A stretch of 64,000 nucleotides of DNA from Myxococcales bacterium (GTDB lineage Bacteria; Myxococcota_A; UBA796; GCA-2862545). Both the position numbers and the translations under genes were made by a program. How positions within the stretch are numbered: position 1 is the stretch's first letter; each line of letters opens with the position of its first letter. The DNA is taken from NCBI GenBank assembly GCA_019634415.1, contig JAHQVJ010000083.1:1-64000 (forward strand), given 5' to 3'. The notes under the pieces are model-generated. The model did not search any database, was not told where the DNA came from, and worked only from the letters and a program-made list of their open reading frames with translations. Positions 8,656-17,839 of this stretch are shown one piece after another.

Positions 8656-9783
8656 ATGGATGCCATTCGTCTTCCGGCAGAGCGTCGGTTCGCGGCCGAG
8701 CTCGCAGCCCTGCGTGCGAACGACACGGCCCCTCGGCCCGAGGGGTGGCAGCTCTCCCCCCGTGCGGTGCACACCTTCGTAGTGGGCTCCGACGGTGTGG
8801 AGCTGGCGTACAAAGAAGGGCGAAAGAAGCACCAGATCGCCATCAGCCAGAAGGTGTTCGGCCACGACGTGCTGGTGCAGCGATCCATCACCACCCTGGC
8901 CAGCGACCGAGCGCTGCTCCTGATCGGAGAGCCGGGCACCGCGAAGAGCTACCTGTCGGAGCACCTGGCGGCGGCCGTCAGCGGGGACAGTCTCCTCGCG
9001 ATCCAGGGCACCGCGGGGCTGACGGACGACCAGATCAAGTACGCCTGGAACTACGCGATGCTGCTGGCCGAGGGGCCCTCGGAGCGCGCGTTGGTGCCGG
9101 CGCCGCTGTATCGGGGCATGCGCGAAGGCAGCATCGTGCGCTTCGAGGAGATCACCCGTGCCCCGCACGAGGTGCAGGACACCCTGCTCCAGGCGCTGTC
9201 CGAGAAGGTGCTGCTGGTGCCGGAGCTGTCGGGGGAGGCCTCGGTGGTGCTGGCGAAGCCGGGCTTCAACCTGATCGCCACGGCCAACACGCGCGATCGG
9301 GGGGTCAACGAGATGAGTGCGGCACTGAAGCGCCGGTTCCACTTCGAGACGGTGCCGCCGCTCGACGATCCGGAGCTCGAGGCGCGGATCGTGCGGACAC
9401 AGGTGGAGGAACGACTCCAGGGAAGCCCGGCTCAGGGAATGGAGATGCCAGACGACGTGCTCGAGCTGCTGGTGACGACGTTTCACGAGCTGCGGCAGGG
9501 CAAGACGACGGACGGCACCCAGCTGGGGCGGCCCGGCGCTGCGATGTCCACGGCCGAGGCGGTGTCGGTGGGACTGCACTCCACCCTGCATGCTGCCTTC
9601 TTCGGGGAGGGCAGCGTGGATCCCGAGCACGTGGCGATGCAGCTCGCGGGCACCGCGGCCAAGGCGGACGCAGACGATCGCAAGGCGCTGCGCGACTACT
9701 TCGAGGTGGCGGTGAAGCCGCGGGCGGCGCAAGGCATTGGCCTGTGGCAGGCGTACTACGCGGCGCGCCACCTGGTGGACTGA
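8656..9783 (+). CDS. MoxR-type AAA+ ATPase
   Basis: About 375 aa. A MoxR AAA+ module with Walker A GEPGTAKS (about residues 91-98), Walker B-like RFEEI (about 160-165) and the sensor region NTRDRGVNEMS; the arginine finger and lid follow. MoxR ATPases act as chaperones that remodel or load metal onto partner proteins, usually together with a vWA-domain protein. The next gene (DUF5682-like) starts inside the stop (TGATG), and a vWA gene lies at 13757, matching the known actinobacterial MoxR-DUF5682-vWA neighbourhood. I chose ATG 8656 because the AAA fold begins shortly after it and upstream sequence belongs to the divergent promoter; its ribosome-binding site is weak. Confidence 0.88.
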   Translation: MDAIRLPAERRFAAELAALRANDTAPRPEGWQLSPRAVHTFVVGSDGVELAYKEGRKKHQIAISQKVFGHDVLVQRSITTLASDRALLLIGEPGTAKSYLSEHLAAAVSGDSLLAIQGTAGLTDDQIKYAWNYAMLLAEGPSERALVPAPLYRGMREGSIVRFEEITRAPHEVQDTLLQALSEKVLLVPELSGEASVVLAKPGFNLIATANTRDRGVNEMSAALKRRFHFETVPPLDDPELEARIVRTQVEERLQGSPAQGMEMPDDVLELLVTTFHELRQGKTTDGTQLGRPGAAMSTAEAVSVGLHSTLHAAFFGEGSVDPEHVAMQLAGTAAKADADDRKALRDYFEVAVKPRAAQGIGLWQAYYAARHLVD

Positions 9784-12206
9784 TGCCGCGGCGGCGCGCA
9801 GCCCCTCCCGATCCGTTCGATCCGCTGGGCGCTGTGGACCGCATCTGCGCCGACGAGGGTGTGGTGTGGCTGGGGATCAAGCACTACAGCCCGGCGTGTG
9901 CGCTACACACCGCTGCGCTGATCCGTGAGCGGCGGCCCGTGGCGGTATTGGTGGAGGGACCCGACGACGCCAACGACCTGATCCCTTGGATCGTGCATCC
10001 GGACACCCAGCCGCCCCTGACGCTGCTGTCGAGCTGGGTGGACCGGCGCAACAAGCTCGGCAACAACGGTGTGCTCTCGCCGTCCGAGGACGTGCCCGCT
10101 CGCTACCGGGGGTGGTGGCCGTTGGTGACCTACGGACCCGAGTACGCGGCGGTGTGCGCGGGCCACGAGGTGGGAGCGACGGTGCGGTTCATCGACGCGT
10201 CGCTCAAGGCGCAGCTGCCCGCGATGCACGGCCTGGAGCATCGGGCCAGCGACCGCGATCTGGCGGAGAGCCAGTATGTGGCTGCGCTGGCACGGAAGGG
10301 AGGGTTTCATAGCTTCGACCATGCCTGGAGTGCGCAGTTCGAGGCGGGCGCGCACGAGCTGGCCACCGAGGACTTTCGTCGCCGGATCCTGACTTTCGCC
10401 TGGTGTGCACGGCACGTGGGCTCGGGGGCCATCTCGGAGAGCACGGTGCTGCGCGAGGCCCACATGCGGCACTGGGTCGACGCGGTCCGCAAGCAGCACC
10501 CCGATGGCGAGATCGTGGTGGTGGTGGGGGCCTACCACGCAGTGGCGCTGCCGTTCATGAAGGGCAAGCGGGCGCCGGGCAAGCCGGATCGCGACACGCG
10601 AACGCTGCTGTGTGCCCACTCCCATCGGGCGCTGTCGCGCATCGGTGATCCGTTTCCGGGTTGGGGGCGCGCGGTGCACGAGGCAGCGGTGGGCGGGCAG
10701 GACCATCCGCGGGATGCGGCTGCGCTGCGACTGCTGGTGGAGGCCGCGGCGGTGGCGCGGGAGGCGGGCGCCCCAGTGGGAACGGCGGACGCGGTGGGGG
10801 CGGTGTCCGTGGCGCGCCACCTCGCAGCACTTCGGGGGGCCGCCGAGGCGGGGCCGGAGGAGGTGCTGGACGCGGCCACCACGGCCTACGTCAAGGGCGA
10901 TCTGCGCACGGAGGGGCGCGCGATCCTCCGCGCCGTGCGCCGGGTGCTGGTGGGGCGGCTCCTCGGCCGGGTGGCTGCAGGGGCAGGTCGTCCACCGCTG
11001 ATGGAGGACTACTACGGGGCGGCCAAGGGCCATCGGCTGGATCTGTCGGGAGAGCACCGCATCGTGCGCTGTGACGTGCACAAGCAGGTGGCTCACCGGC
11101 GCAAGTCGGCGTTCTTGCATGCCTGCCACGTGCTGCAGGTTCCCATGTTCGGCGAGCTCGCCGACACTGGTGCGCCCTACAAGGGGCCGGATCTCGCGCA
11201 GGGCACGCGACTCGAGCTGACCACGGAGACCTGGGCGATCCGCTGGAACGAGGAGGTGGACGACCGGCTGGTGGAGCTGTCGGACCGCGGAACCACCGTG
11301 GCAGACGCGGCCTCCACCGTGCTCCGCGAGGCCCTCGAGGAAGCCGGAGACGACGTGGCGGAGGTGGCGAGATCCGTGCTCCACGCAGCTCAGGCGCGCG
11401 CGGTGACCGTGCTGCCGGTGGCCCTGGATCGACTGGAGCAGGTTGCCGCGCGCGATGGCGCCTTCGCGCACCTCGTCGTGGCCCTGGAGCAGGTGGCCCT
11501 GTTGCAGGGATACCGTGAGGCGCTGGGAACGGTGGGGGATGCGCGTGTGGGGCGTGCCGGGGCCGTGTTGTACGAGCGGGCCTGCCTGCAGCTGCCCTCC
11601 GTTCGGCATGTCTCCGACGAAGTCGCCACGGAGATGGTGGAGGGCCTGCAGTCCTTGGTCCGGCTGGCGGTGTCGGGTCCGCTGGCGGACACACAACCCC
11701 TGGACCGGGCTCTGCTGGTTTCACGGTTGCTCGATCTCGTGCGTACCGACGACGCTCAGCCCTTGGTGCGGGGGGCCGGCTTCGGGATCTTGCATGCGTT
11801 GGGTGCTGTGCCGGAGCGCATCTTGGTGACCACGACACGATCGTACCTCGACGGCCCCATCGAGCGGGTGCTGAAGGGGGGCAGCTTCCTGGAAGGGGTC
11901 CTGCGGGTGCAGCGCAGCGCGTTCCTGGGCTCGGTTCGTCTCGTGTCGGCGGTCCACGACGTGCTGTGTCGCCTCGACGACGAGTCGTTCCAGCGGATCT
12001 TGCCCGACCTTCGGCGTGCGTTCGCCGTGTTCGTACCAGCGGAGCTGGACGCCATCGGAGACCGGGTGGCAACGGAGCTGCTCGAGATCGGCGGCCGGAG
12101 ACCTGCTCCCGTGGAGCCCGACTCGGAGGACATCGCGCTGGCGCGCGACATCGATGCAAGGGTCCGAGCGCTGCTCGAACCATGGCTCACTTCTGCAGGT
12201 TCCTGA
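9783..12206 (+). CDS. DUF5682-like protein partnered with MoxR
   Basis: About 807 aa. Near the N-terminus is the hallmark GIKHYSPACA ... VLVEGPDD pattern, which corresponds to the GVRHHSP / LIEGP signature of DUF5682 proteins; this family is thought to share the TraB/ChaN/EreA-like fold (a family-level inference). Further His/Asp/Glu-rich segments (EAHMRHW, GAYHAVALP) in residues 200-270 may form its active site. The C-terminal half (about 450-800) is helical and may be a scaffold. It is encoded in one transcript with MoxR, overlapping its stop by one base. In other bacteria DUF5682 occurs with MoxR, vWA and SWIM or DUF5691 proteins; biochemical activity is not established. Confidence 0.82.
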   Translation: MPRRRAAPPDPFDPLGAVDRICADEGVVWLGIKHYSPACALHTAALIRERRPVAVLVEGPDDANDLIPWIVHPDTQPPLTLLSSWVDRRNKLGNNGVLSPSEDVPARYRGWWPLVTYGPEYAAVCAGHEVGATVRFIDASLKAQLPAMHGLEHRASDRDLAESQYVAALARKGGFHSFDHAWSAQFEAGAHELATEDFRRRILTFAWCARHVGSGAISESTVLREAHMRHWVDAVRKQHPDGEIVVVVGAYHAVALPFMKGKRAPGKPDRDTRTLLCAHSHRALSRIGDPFPGWGRAVHEAAVGGQDHPRDAAALRLLVEAAAVAREAGAPVGTADAVGAVSVARHLAALRGAAEAGPEEVLDAATTAYVKGDLRTEGRAILRAVRRVLVGRLLGRVAAGAGRPPLMEDYYGAAKGHRLDLSGEHRIVRCDVHKQVAHRRKSAFLHACHVLQVPMFGELADTGAPYKGPDLAQGTRLELTTETWAIRWNEEVDDRLVELSDRGTTVADAASTVLREALEEAGDDVAEVARSVLHAAQARAVTVLPVALDRLEQVAARDGAFAHLVVALEQVALLQGYREALGTVGDARVGRAGAVLYERACLQLPSVRHVSDEVATEMVEGLQSLVRLAVSGPLADTQPLDRALLVSRLLDLVRTDDAQPLVRGAGFGILHALGAVPERILVTTTRSYLDGPIERVLKGGSFLEGVLRVQRSAFLGSVRLVSAVHDVLCRLDDESFQRILPDLRRAFAVFVPAELDAIGDRVATELLEIGGRRPAPVEPDSEDIALARDIDARVRALLEPWLTSAGS

Positions 12207-12276
12207 AACAGGGAGGTTTCAACCCGAGAATTTGGCCTGCAATGAATTGTGGCAGTACCTTTCTTGTGCAGTGGTT

Positions 12277-12304
12277 TTGCCTGATTCGCGCGGTTTGCTA
12301 ATCT
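12277..12304 (+). promoter_or_regulatory. Possible sigma-70-type promoter for small membrane protein
   Basis: TTGCCT (12277-12282) and TAATCT (12299-12304), separated by 16 bp, lie in an AT-richer stretch after the DUF5682 gene. Match to consensus is moderate at -35 and weak at -10. It sits 40 bp ahead of the ATG at 12344. Confidence 0.3.
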
Positions 12305-12343
12305 GGTGTTCGGTGTCCCTCCCACGGCTAGAGGAACCGTGCC

Positions 12344-12685
12344 ATGCAACACGATCACTCGCTCGGCAGCGTGCAGCTCGCCGATGGTCCTACATCGCGA
12401 GATCTCCTCGCATTGCTGGTGTTCTCCCTGGCGGCGCTGGGAGCGTTCTCTGGTGGAGTGGTCGCTGGAGGGCTGCATGCCATGGATGCAGACTCCGACG
12501 TGCCCGTCGCCACCCGACACAGAGCCCCCGCACCCCTCGAGCTGCCCGTCATGATCGTCGAGCCCGTTGCCGACGAAGGGGTCAGCCATGCGCAGCTGCC
12601 CTTGCTCGTCGAGTCTGGGGAGTCTCGCGTCGAGGCGCTGGGTGTCTCCGACCTCGAGTCCGAGGTTTCCGTCAATCTGTGGTGA
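12344..12685 (+). CDS. Small single-pass membrane protein, unknown function
   Basis: 113 aa with one strong transmembrane segment (about residues 19-43, LLALLVFSLAALGAF core) after a short polar N-terminus, followed by an acidic, Pro/Glu-rich C-terminal tail. A clear GAGGAA ribosome-binding site stands 7 bp upstream and a promoter-like sequence further upstream, which support a real gene. No family recognised. It lies between the MoxR/DUF5682 pair and a convergent lipoprotein gene whose last codons overlap it by 14 bp. Its topology is predicted N-in, C-out if the tail is exported; this is inference. Confidence 0.55.
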   Translation: MQHDHSLGSVQLADGPTSRDLLALLVFSLAALGAFSGGVVAGGLHAMDADSDVPVATRHRAPAPLELPVMIVEPVADEGVSHAQLPLLVESGESRVEALGVSDLESEVSVNLW

Positions 12686-13706
12686 GGTCCACCACCACAG
12701 GTAGGTGATCCGACGCCACCCGCGACGTCTCACGCGGAAGCGCTGATCCTTCCTTCGCCAATCCCGTGCCGAAGTCTTCGTCGGTGCTGTCGTAGATCTC
12801 GGATCCAAGGGCGCGCAGGGTCCCGTCGATCAGGACGTGGTCGATGAGTCGGCCGGAGTCCCGCGTGGCGCTGCGGCCGTCGAGCTGTGCCGCCGGGACG
12901 CGATCGAGACCCCACTCCGCCATCAGGGCGAAGGGGTCGTTCGTGAGGCCCGTCTCCATGCGATCCGCGACGTCGTCTCCCAGCCGGTAGCTGGACGGCA
13001 GGAAGGCAGGGGAGGTCTGGAAGGACGGGGGAAAGAGAGGATCGCTCTTTCGCTCCAGGGGATCTTCGTTGATGTCGCCGACCGCCACGCTGTGGTCGGT
13101 GGACAGCTGGTCTGCGGCCTGGGCGAGGCGCCAGGAGTCGACGGCGCGGCGGAACTCGTCGTCGTCGTCGAACCCTGACTTGCAGTGTTGGGTCGCCAGC
13201 CCGAGGGTGGTGCCCCACGGGGTCCGGACCACGGTGGATACGATCAGCCGGGTGATGTCGTTGGCTCCTGGATCACCCGAGAGTCCGGCGCTGGTCCACA
13301 CGTCGGTCTCGACGGTGTCGAGGCGGGTGAGCACCGCGTTGCGGAGGTCTCCGAAGGGGGTGTCTGGCGCGAAGGTGACGGTGTCGTAGCCGAGGGTGTC
13401 GGCGAGATCGTCGAGGATGGCGCCTTCGGTTTCTTCCACCTCGTTCAGCGCGACCACATCGGCATTCAAGCGGGCGAGCACATCGAGCACGGCGGTGTGG
13501 TCGTCCGAGCCTGGTGTGCCGATGCCCCGGATGTTCCAGGTGACCACGCGGATCCGTGGGGTGTCCACGTCGGCATCGGTATCTGCGTCGGCATCAGCGT
13601 CTGCGTCTGCGTCTGCATCGGTGTCGAAGGCATCGGTGGTCATGGGGGGCTGTCGCTCGCAGCCTCCTGCCGCCAACCACACGATCGCCCAGCGCGCGTC
13701 CTTCAT
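12672..13706 (-). CDS. Endonuclease/exonuclease/phosphatase-family lipoprotein
   Basis: About 344 aa. Signal peptide with lipobox AAGGC (Cys16), an acidic Asp-Ala repeat linker (about residues 28-50), then an endonuclease/exonuclease/phosphatase domain: TWNIRG near its start (Asn in the first metal-site motif), ALNEVEE (metal-binding Glu), GDINED (Asp/Asn pair) and the closing SDHLPV (catalytic His). All key motifs of this Mg-dependent phosphodiesterase fold are present, so it is probably active on a nucleic acid, phosphoinositide or similar substrate outside the cytoplasm. ATG 13706 has a GGGGGAG site; it fits the lipobox better than ATG 13724. Divergent from the vWA gene. Confidence 0.82.
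   Translation of the reverse strand: MKDARWAIVWLAAGGCERQPPMTTDAFDTDADADADADADADTDADVDTPRIRVVTWNIRGIGTPGSDDHTAVLDVLARLNADVVALNEVEETEGAILDDLADTLGYDTVTFAPDTPFGDLRNAVLTRLDTVETDVWTSAGLSGDPGANDITRLIVSTVVRTPWGTTLGLATQHCKSGFDDDDEFRRAVDSWRLAQAADQLSTDHSVAVGDINEDPLERKSDPLFPPSFQTSPAFLPSSYRLGDDVADRMETGLTNDPFALMAEWGLDRVPAAQLDGRSATRDSGRLIDHVLIDGTLRALGSEIYDSTDEDFGTGLAKEGSALPRETSRVASDHLPVVVDLTTD
13568..13625 (-). repeat. Hexanucleotide tandem repeat encoding an Asp-Ala linker
   Basis: An imperfect run of 6-bp units of the type GACGCA (minus strand) encodes about ten Asp-Ala/Thr/Val dipeptides immediately after the lipoprotein signal of the endonuclease-like gene. It forms an extended acidic spacer between the membrane anchor and the enzyme domain. 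Such runs can change length by slippage without shifting frame, because the unit is 6 bp. Confidence 0.75.
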
Positions 13707-13756
13707 CGCTCCCCCAAGGGGCACCTGTCGTGCCTGCGACGATGTTAGTCGCCGGC

Positions 13757-14917
13757 ATGGGCGACGTCGAAGACGACGAGGAACGAATCACTGCCGCCCT
13801 GCGCTGGCGGCTCGTGCTCGGGAGGCACAGCGAGCGAGCGCTGAAGCTCGGGGAGCTGGCGGATCGGGCAGGGCCGTCGGGGCAGCAAGCTGCGGCCGTC
13901 GACCAGACCCTGACCTACCTGTACGACCGGGAGTTCGCGAAGCGCGGCCACCGCCGTGCGGGGGCAGGGCAGGGGGATGGCTTGTCCGTGCCCGCCTGGC
14001 TCGCAGGGGTTCGGGTGCTGTTTCCGCGGGAGGCGGTCCAGGTGATCGAGCGGGATGCGCTCGCGCGCTACGGCATGACCGAGCTCGTGACCGATCCCGA
14101 GGTGTTGGGCTCCCTCGAGCCCTCGGTGGATCTGGTCAAGGCGATCCTGCAGTTCAAGCACCTGATGACGCCGCCGGTGCTCGCGCAGGCCCGACGCGTG
14201 GTGGCGGAGGTGGTGGAGGCGCTGTCGGCCAAGCTGCGCGCCGAGGTCAGACCAGCGCTGTACGGCCCCACGGATCCCGAGCGCACCCGACCGGTGCGCA
14301 CGTTTCGCAACGCGGACTGGCGCCGTACCATTCGGCGCAACCTGAAGAACTGGGACCGCGAGCGGCAGCGGCTGGTGGCGGATCGCATCGAGTTCCGGCA
14401 CCGCCAGCGTTCCCGGCTGGCGTGGCGCGTCGTGGTGGCGGTGGATCAGTCTGGCTCCATGCTCGACAGCCTGATCCACAGTGCCGTGATGGCGGCGATC
14501 CTGGCGTCGCTGCCGGCGGTCACCGTGCACTTGGTGCTGTGGGACCATCGCATCGTGGACGTGAGCGCTGATGCGCACGATCCTCTCGCGGTGCTGATGG
14601 GCGCTCAGCTCGGGGGCGGCACCCAGTTGTTCCCCGCCCTGCGCTACTGTGCGGACCTGATCACCGAGCCCGAGCGCACGGTGGTGGCTGTGGTGAGCGA
14701 CTGGTACGTGTACGACGATGTCGACGCCACTGTCGCCCTCGCCCAGGAGCTGTCTGCCGCAGGCGTGAAGGGGCTGGGGCTGTGTGCGCTGGATGCAGAT
14801 GGACACGCCGACTACGACGAGCGGTTCGCCCGTGCGCTGGCGGGAGCCGGCTGGTGGGTGGGAGCCGTGACACCGCGTCGGCTCGCAGAGCACGTGAGTC
14901 AGTTCCTGGGACGCTAG
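13757..14917 (+). CDS. vWA-domain (CoxE-like) partner of MoxR
   Basis: About 386 aa. Residues 1-215 are helical and basic, and the C-terminal ~170 residues are a von Willebrand factor A domain with an intact metal-ion-dependent adhesion site: DQSGS (Asp230, Ser232, Ser234), GGGTQ for the conserved Thr, and a later VVSDW Asp. Cytoplasmic vWA proteins of this type pair with MoxR ATPases in metal insertion or macromolecular remodelling. The MoxR/DUF5682 genes lie 1.5 kb upstream in the same direction, interrupted by a minus-strand lipoprotein. ATG 13757 is preferred; ATG 13742 would add five residues. Confidence 0.85.
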   Translation: MGDVEDDEERITAALRWRLVLGRHSERALKLGELADRAGPSGQQAAAVDQTLTYLYDREFAKRGHRRAGAGQGDGLSVPAWLAGVRVLFPREAVQVIERDALARYGMTELVTDPEVLGSLEPSVDLVKAILQFKHLMTPPVLAQARRVVAEVVEALSAKLRAEVRPALYGPTDPERTRPVRTFRNADWRRTIRRNLKNWDRERQRLVADRIEFRHRQRSRLAWRVVVAVDQSGSMLDSLIHSAVMAAILASLPAVTVHLVLWDHRIVDVSADAHDPLAVLMGAQLGGGTQLFPALRYCADLITEPERTVVAVVSDWYVYDDVDATVALAQELSAAGVKGLGLCALDADGHADYDERFARALAGAGWWVGAVTPRRLAEHVSQFLGR

Positions 14918-15561
14918 CGCACGCTCACACAGCGCCCGAACCAGCTGGGATCGTCTAGGCAGGTCACGGCGAAGACCGCCAGATCAGCGATCGAGACGCG
15001 GGTGGTGGAGGCGGTCCGTACGTCCTCGGCTGCCACGACGGACCCACGCGGCGGTCGCTGAGCCAGGATGGGTGGGCGCAGGATGGTGTAGCGGATCGGG
15101 CTGTTCATCACGAGCTCGTCTGCCACGGCGTGGTCGGCGAAGGCCGGGCGCAGGTTGGACAGCGCCACCAGCAGCCGGAAGCCGAGGCCTGCGCGAGGGG
15201 CGGAGTCGCCCACCCCTTGGGCCGAGATCTTCACCAAGCGATCGACGCCGTGGTGGGCCATGGCCTCGAGGAGGAGTCGAGCGGACCGGCTGTGCAGGTC
15301 GGTGGGCCCAGTGACGGGCGCAAAGGGGGAGCGGCTGCTTCTGGGGATCGACAGCGCCGTGATCACGGCATCGACGCCGGCCACCGCTCGCCCCACGGCG
15401 TCGGCGTCCACCGCACTGGCCGCATGGCGCTCCACCCCGTCGGGCAGCTCGGCGGTGTCGGCGGAGCGCGCCAGCACGGCCACCTGGTGTCCCGCGTCGA
15501 CGGCAGCCCGGACGATCTCCAGCCCCGTGCGCCCCGTGCCTCCCACCACCAGCAGCTTCAT
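14914..15561 (-). CDS. NAD(P)-binding Rossmann protein (atypical SDR / NmrA-like)
   Basis: 215 aa. A Rossmann fold with the glycine motif GGTGRTG (residues 7-13), typical of NAD(P)H-binding atypical short-chain dehydrogenases (SDR_a5 / NmrA group). The classical YxxxK catalytic pair is not evident, so it may act as a redox sensor or as an epimerase-like or quinone-reductase-like protein. The reading frame ends at 14914, overlapping the convergent vWA stop by 4 bp. Start ATG 15561 leads straight into the beta-alpha-beta unit. No operon partner other than the FHA gene 35 bp upstream on the same strand. Confidence 0.82.
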   Translation of the reverse strand: MKLLVVGGTGRTGLEIVRAAVDAGHQVAVLARSADTAELPDGVERHAASAVDADAVGRAVAGVDAVITALSIPRSSRSPFAPVTGPTDLHSRSARLLLEAMAHHGVDRLVKISAQGVGDSAPRAGLGFRLLVALSNLRPAFADHAVADELVMNSPIRYTILRPPILAQRPPRGSVVAAEDVRTASTTRVSIADLAVFAVTCLDDPSWFGRCVSVR

Positions 15562-15595
15562 GCCTCCGGCGTATCAACGCCAGGTGGCGACTGGC

Positions 15596-16579
15596 TCAGG
15601 CGGGGCTGAACTCGCGCACGCGCACGCGGATGTAGCGGCGTCTGCGCTCGATGAACCACGGATCGAAGCCGGCCTTCTTGATCTCGGAGCGGAGGCGGTG
15701 CACCAACACCTTCAGGCGGTTGGCACCATCGGGTAGGCCGGATCGACCCCATACTCCGACGATGACGTCGTCGTCGGGGAGCCAGCCGATCTCTTCCTTG
15801 GCCGTGCTGTTCTGCCGATCCTCGGCGACGCGGCGACCCAGCAGGAAGAGGAGGATCGCGCGCGTCTCGGCCTCGACTCGAACCCGGTTGCCGGTCTGCA
15901 GGTTCGAGAGCTCCGCGACCGGTCCCGTGGGGCCGTCCAGCGTTGCCATCAGCGCGTAGGGGAAGCGATCCCGCTGCGGCTGGATGGTGGGGGCGCGCGG
16001 CTGCTCGTTCGTTCGGACGAGGCGAAACTCCATCCCCGCGACCTCGAAGATGCTGCCGACCTCGAGGGGCCGATCCTCCGTGTCCACCATCACCCAGATG
16101 TCGTCCTGACCGTGCAGAGCGAACTCGGCGGCGTAGGGGATGGCGCCGGGGATCCTCAGATCGGCATCGGCGGCAGAGCCGATCACGAAGCGGGTGCTGC
16201 GAAACGGATGGCGCAGGCCCGACTGCACTTCCTCGAGGGCGATGGACTCCCCGGTCTGGACCTCGATGGACGGGTTGCCGTGCAGCTGCAGGTGGAGCTG
16301 CAGCTTGTTGCCCACGGTGATGCGGTCACCAGCGTTGATCTGAACGGTGCCCCGGATGCGCGATCCGTTGACGAACGTGCCGTTCGTGCTGCCGGCGTCA
16401 GAGCACCACACCGTGCCCCGCTCGGCCCACACCTTCAGATGTTCCCAGGAGACCATCCCGTCCGGCACCACGAGATCGTTGTCGGGACCCCTCCCGATGC
16501 TGAAGGGCTGCTTCCCTACCGAAACGGAATGCGGAGGGACGCCCTCCCCTTCCACTACGAGCTCGTAGACCGCCGCCAT
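15596..16579 (-). CDS. FHA-domain protein with C-terminal winged-helix domain
   Basis: About 327 aa. Residues ~5-95 are a forkhead-associated domain with the phosphothreonine-binding signature GR (29-30), S..H and STNGTFVNG, all intact. A second, weaker FHA-like segment may occupy ~105-195. The C-terminal ~100 residues look like an OmpR-type DNA-binding winged helix (LKVLVHRLRSEIKKAGFDPW, then a basic wing RRRYIRVRV), a layout known in myxobacterial regulators read by Ser/Thr kinases. ATG 16579 is chosen since the first FHA strand begins at once. It is divergent (135 bp) from the two-gene unknown operon, so it may control it (inference). Confidence 0.82.
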   Translation of the reverse strand: MAAVYELVVEGEGVPPHSVSVGKQPFSIGRGPDNDLVVPDGMVSWEHLKVWAERGTVWCSDAGSTNGTFVNGSRIRGTVQINAGDRITVGNKLQLHLQLHGNPSIEVQTGESIALEEVQSGLRHPFRSTRFVIGSAADADLRIPGAIPYAAEFALHGQDDIWVMVDTEDRPLEVGSIFEVAGMEFRLVRTNEQPRAPTIQPQRDRFPYALMATLDGPTGPVAELSNLQTGNRVRVEAETRAILLFLLGRRVAEDRQNSTAKEEIGWLPDDDVIVGVWGRSGLPDGANRLKVLVHRLRSEIKKAGFDPWFIERRRRYIRVRVREFSPA

Positions 16580-16714
16580 GGTCCGAACTCTAACAGGCTG
16601 CAGACTGTTCACGGTAGGTTCCACCCCAAGGGGGGCGGTCGTGGATGCAGCTCTGCCGGGCGAGACCCATCCTCGCGGGTGGAATGTGTCGCAGCGGTTA
16701 CAAGGGGGTTACCC

Positions 16715-17839
16715 GTGACGACCGGGGCAACGGCCGTCGATGCCAAGCTGGCTCGCATTCGACCAGCGTTGAACCAAGTCTCTAGCGCGCTCCGCAGCTT
16801 GGCCGAGCACGGGCTGCAGCGTGCCACCCAGGCGACGGTTCGCGAGATCTCGGCGGTGGCTCAGACGGCGCATCATGCACGTCTGGTGCGCCTACAGCGC
16901 GACCTGGACGCCTTGGCCACGGCGGTGCGACGGTACCTGGAGAGGGATCCAGCGTTCCGTCCTGCCAAATTTGTTGAATTGGTAAGCCGCGTCTGGTTGT
17001 TGCTGGGGGCGATCGAGCGGGCGTTGTCCACGGCTCGCGCGGTGGCGGATCTCGAGCCGATCACGGGAGTGCCACGCCGCCGCTACGATCTCGTCGACGA
17101 GGAGCTACACGTGGTCGCGGTGGCGGCCTCGGGATGGGTGACCGACTCCGGCTACGTGGGGGTGACGTCGCATCTGTACGACCTGCAGCATCAGCGGTTC
17201 CTCCAGGCCTCCATGGTTCGGCCGGATCGCATGGTCGGCCCGGATCCGACTCGGATGTTGTCCATGACGGTCTCCGACGTCACCCCCACCACGATGCAGG
17301 AGCTCTGCCATGGCGCCTGGACACTGGGAACCGTCAAGCTTTCGTCGGATCTGCGTGTGTCGCTCCACGGGGAGCTGGTGATCGTGCCCACGGCTCCCGT
17401 GGGACGGAGCGCGCTGGATCCCCTCGTGGTGACACACGCGGCGCAGATCGTGGATCGGCTGCAGTCGAGCCAGCTCGATCCCGTCGCTGGGGTCGGGTCC
17501 ACGCTGGTGCTGTTGGAGCCCGTGGTCGTCTCCGACGTCGTCGTCGACGACACGCAGGCGAGGGCCACGGCGGTGATTCGCGACGGACAGGGCGCGCGCC
17601 TGTCGGTCACGGTGTCCATCCGCCCGGAGAACGATCTGCTCATCGACAACCTGCGAGCGTTGATGGACGAGCAGTGGCGACCGGATGGGCTGGTGGCACG
17701 TGCGACGGTGGCCGGCCGCAGCTTGCTGCTCACGCCGTTGACGGCGGTGTATGCGCAGCCCGTGACCTTGGGGCGCCGGGTTGGGTCCACCCACCTGGTG
17801 CACCTCACCATCGAGTCCCTCGCGCGGGCGTCGCGATGA
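16715..17839 (+). CDS. Uncharacterised protein, first gene of a coupled pair
   Basis: About 374 aa, soluble, with no signal peptide. The first ~130 residues are predicted helical (heptad-like spacing, rich in Ala, Leu and Arg); the remainder looks beta-rich with repeated hydrophobic strands. I recognise no domain. GTG 16715 is selected because AGGGGG lies 7 bp upstream and no coding-like sequence precedes it. The stop overlaps the start of the next gene (ATGA), so both products are probably made in fixed ratio. The neighbours (FHA regulator, MoxR/vWA group) hint at a regulated multiprotein system, but this is by position only. Confidence 0.7.
   Translation: MTTGATAVDAKLARIRPALNQVSSALRSLAEHGLQRATQATVREISAVAQTAHHARLVRLQRDLDALATAVRRYLERDPAFRPAKFVELVSRVWLLLGAIERALSTARAVADLEPITGVPRRRYDLVDEELHVVAVAASGWVTDSGYVGVTSHLYDLQHQRFLQASMVRPDRMVGPDPTRMLSMTVSDVTPTTMQELCHGAWTLGTVKLSSDLRVSLHGELVIVPTAPVGRSALDPLVVTHAAQIVDRLQSSQLDPVAGVGSTLVLLEPVVVSDVVVDDTQARATAVIRDGQGARLSVTVSIRPENDLLIDNLRALMDEQWRPDGLVARATVAGRSLLLTPLTAVYAQPVTLGRRVGSTHLVHLTIESLARASR

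Noticed and set aside
8590-9771. N-terminal extension of the SRPBCC reading frame
   Set aside because: The frame runs backwards through the MoxR gene; the SRPBCC domain and its ribosome-binding site start at 8589.
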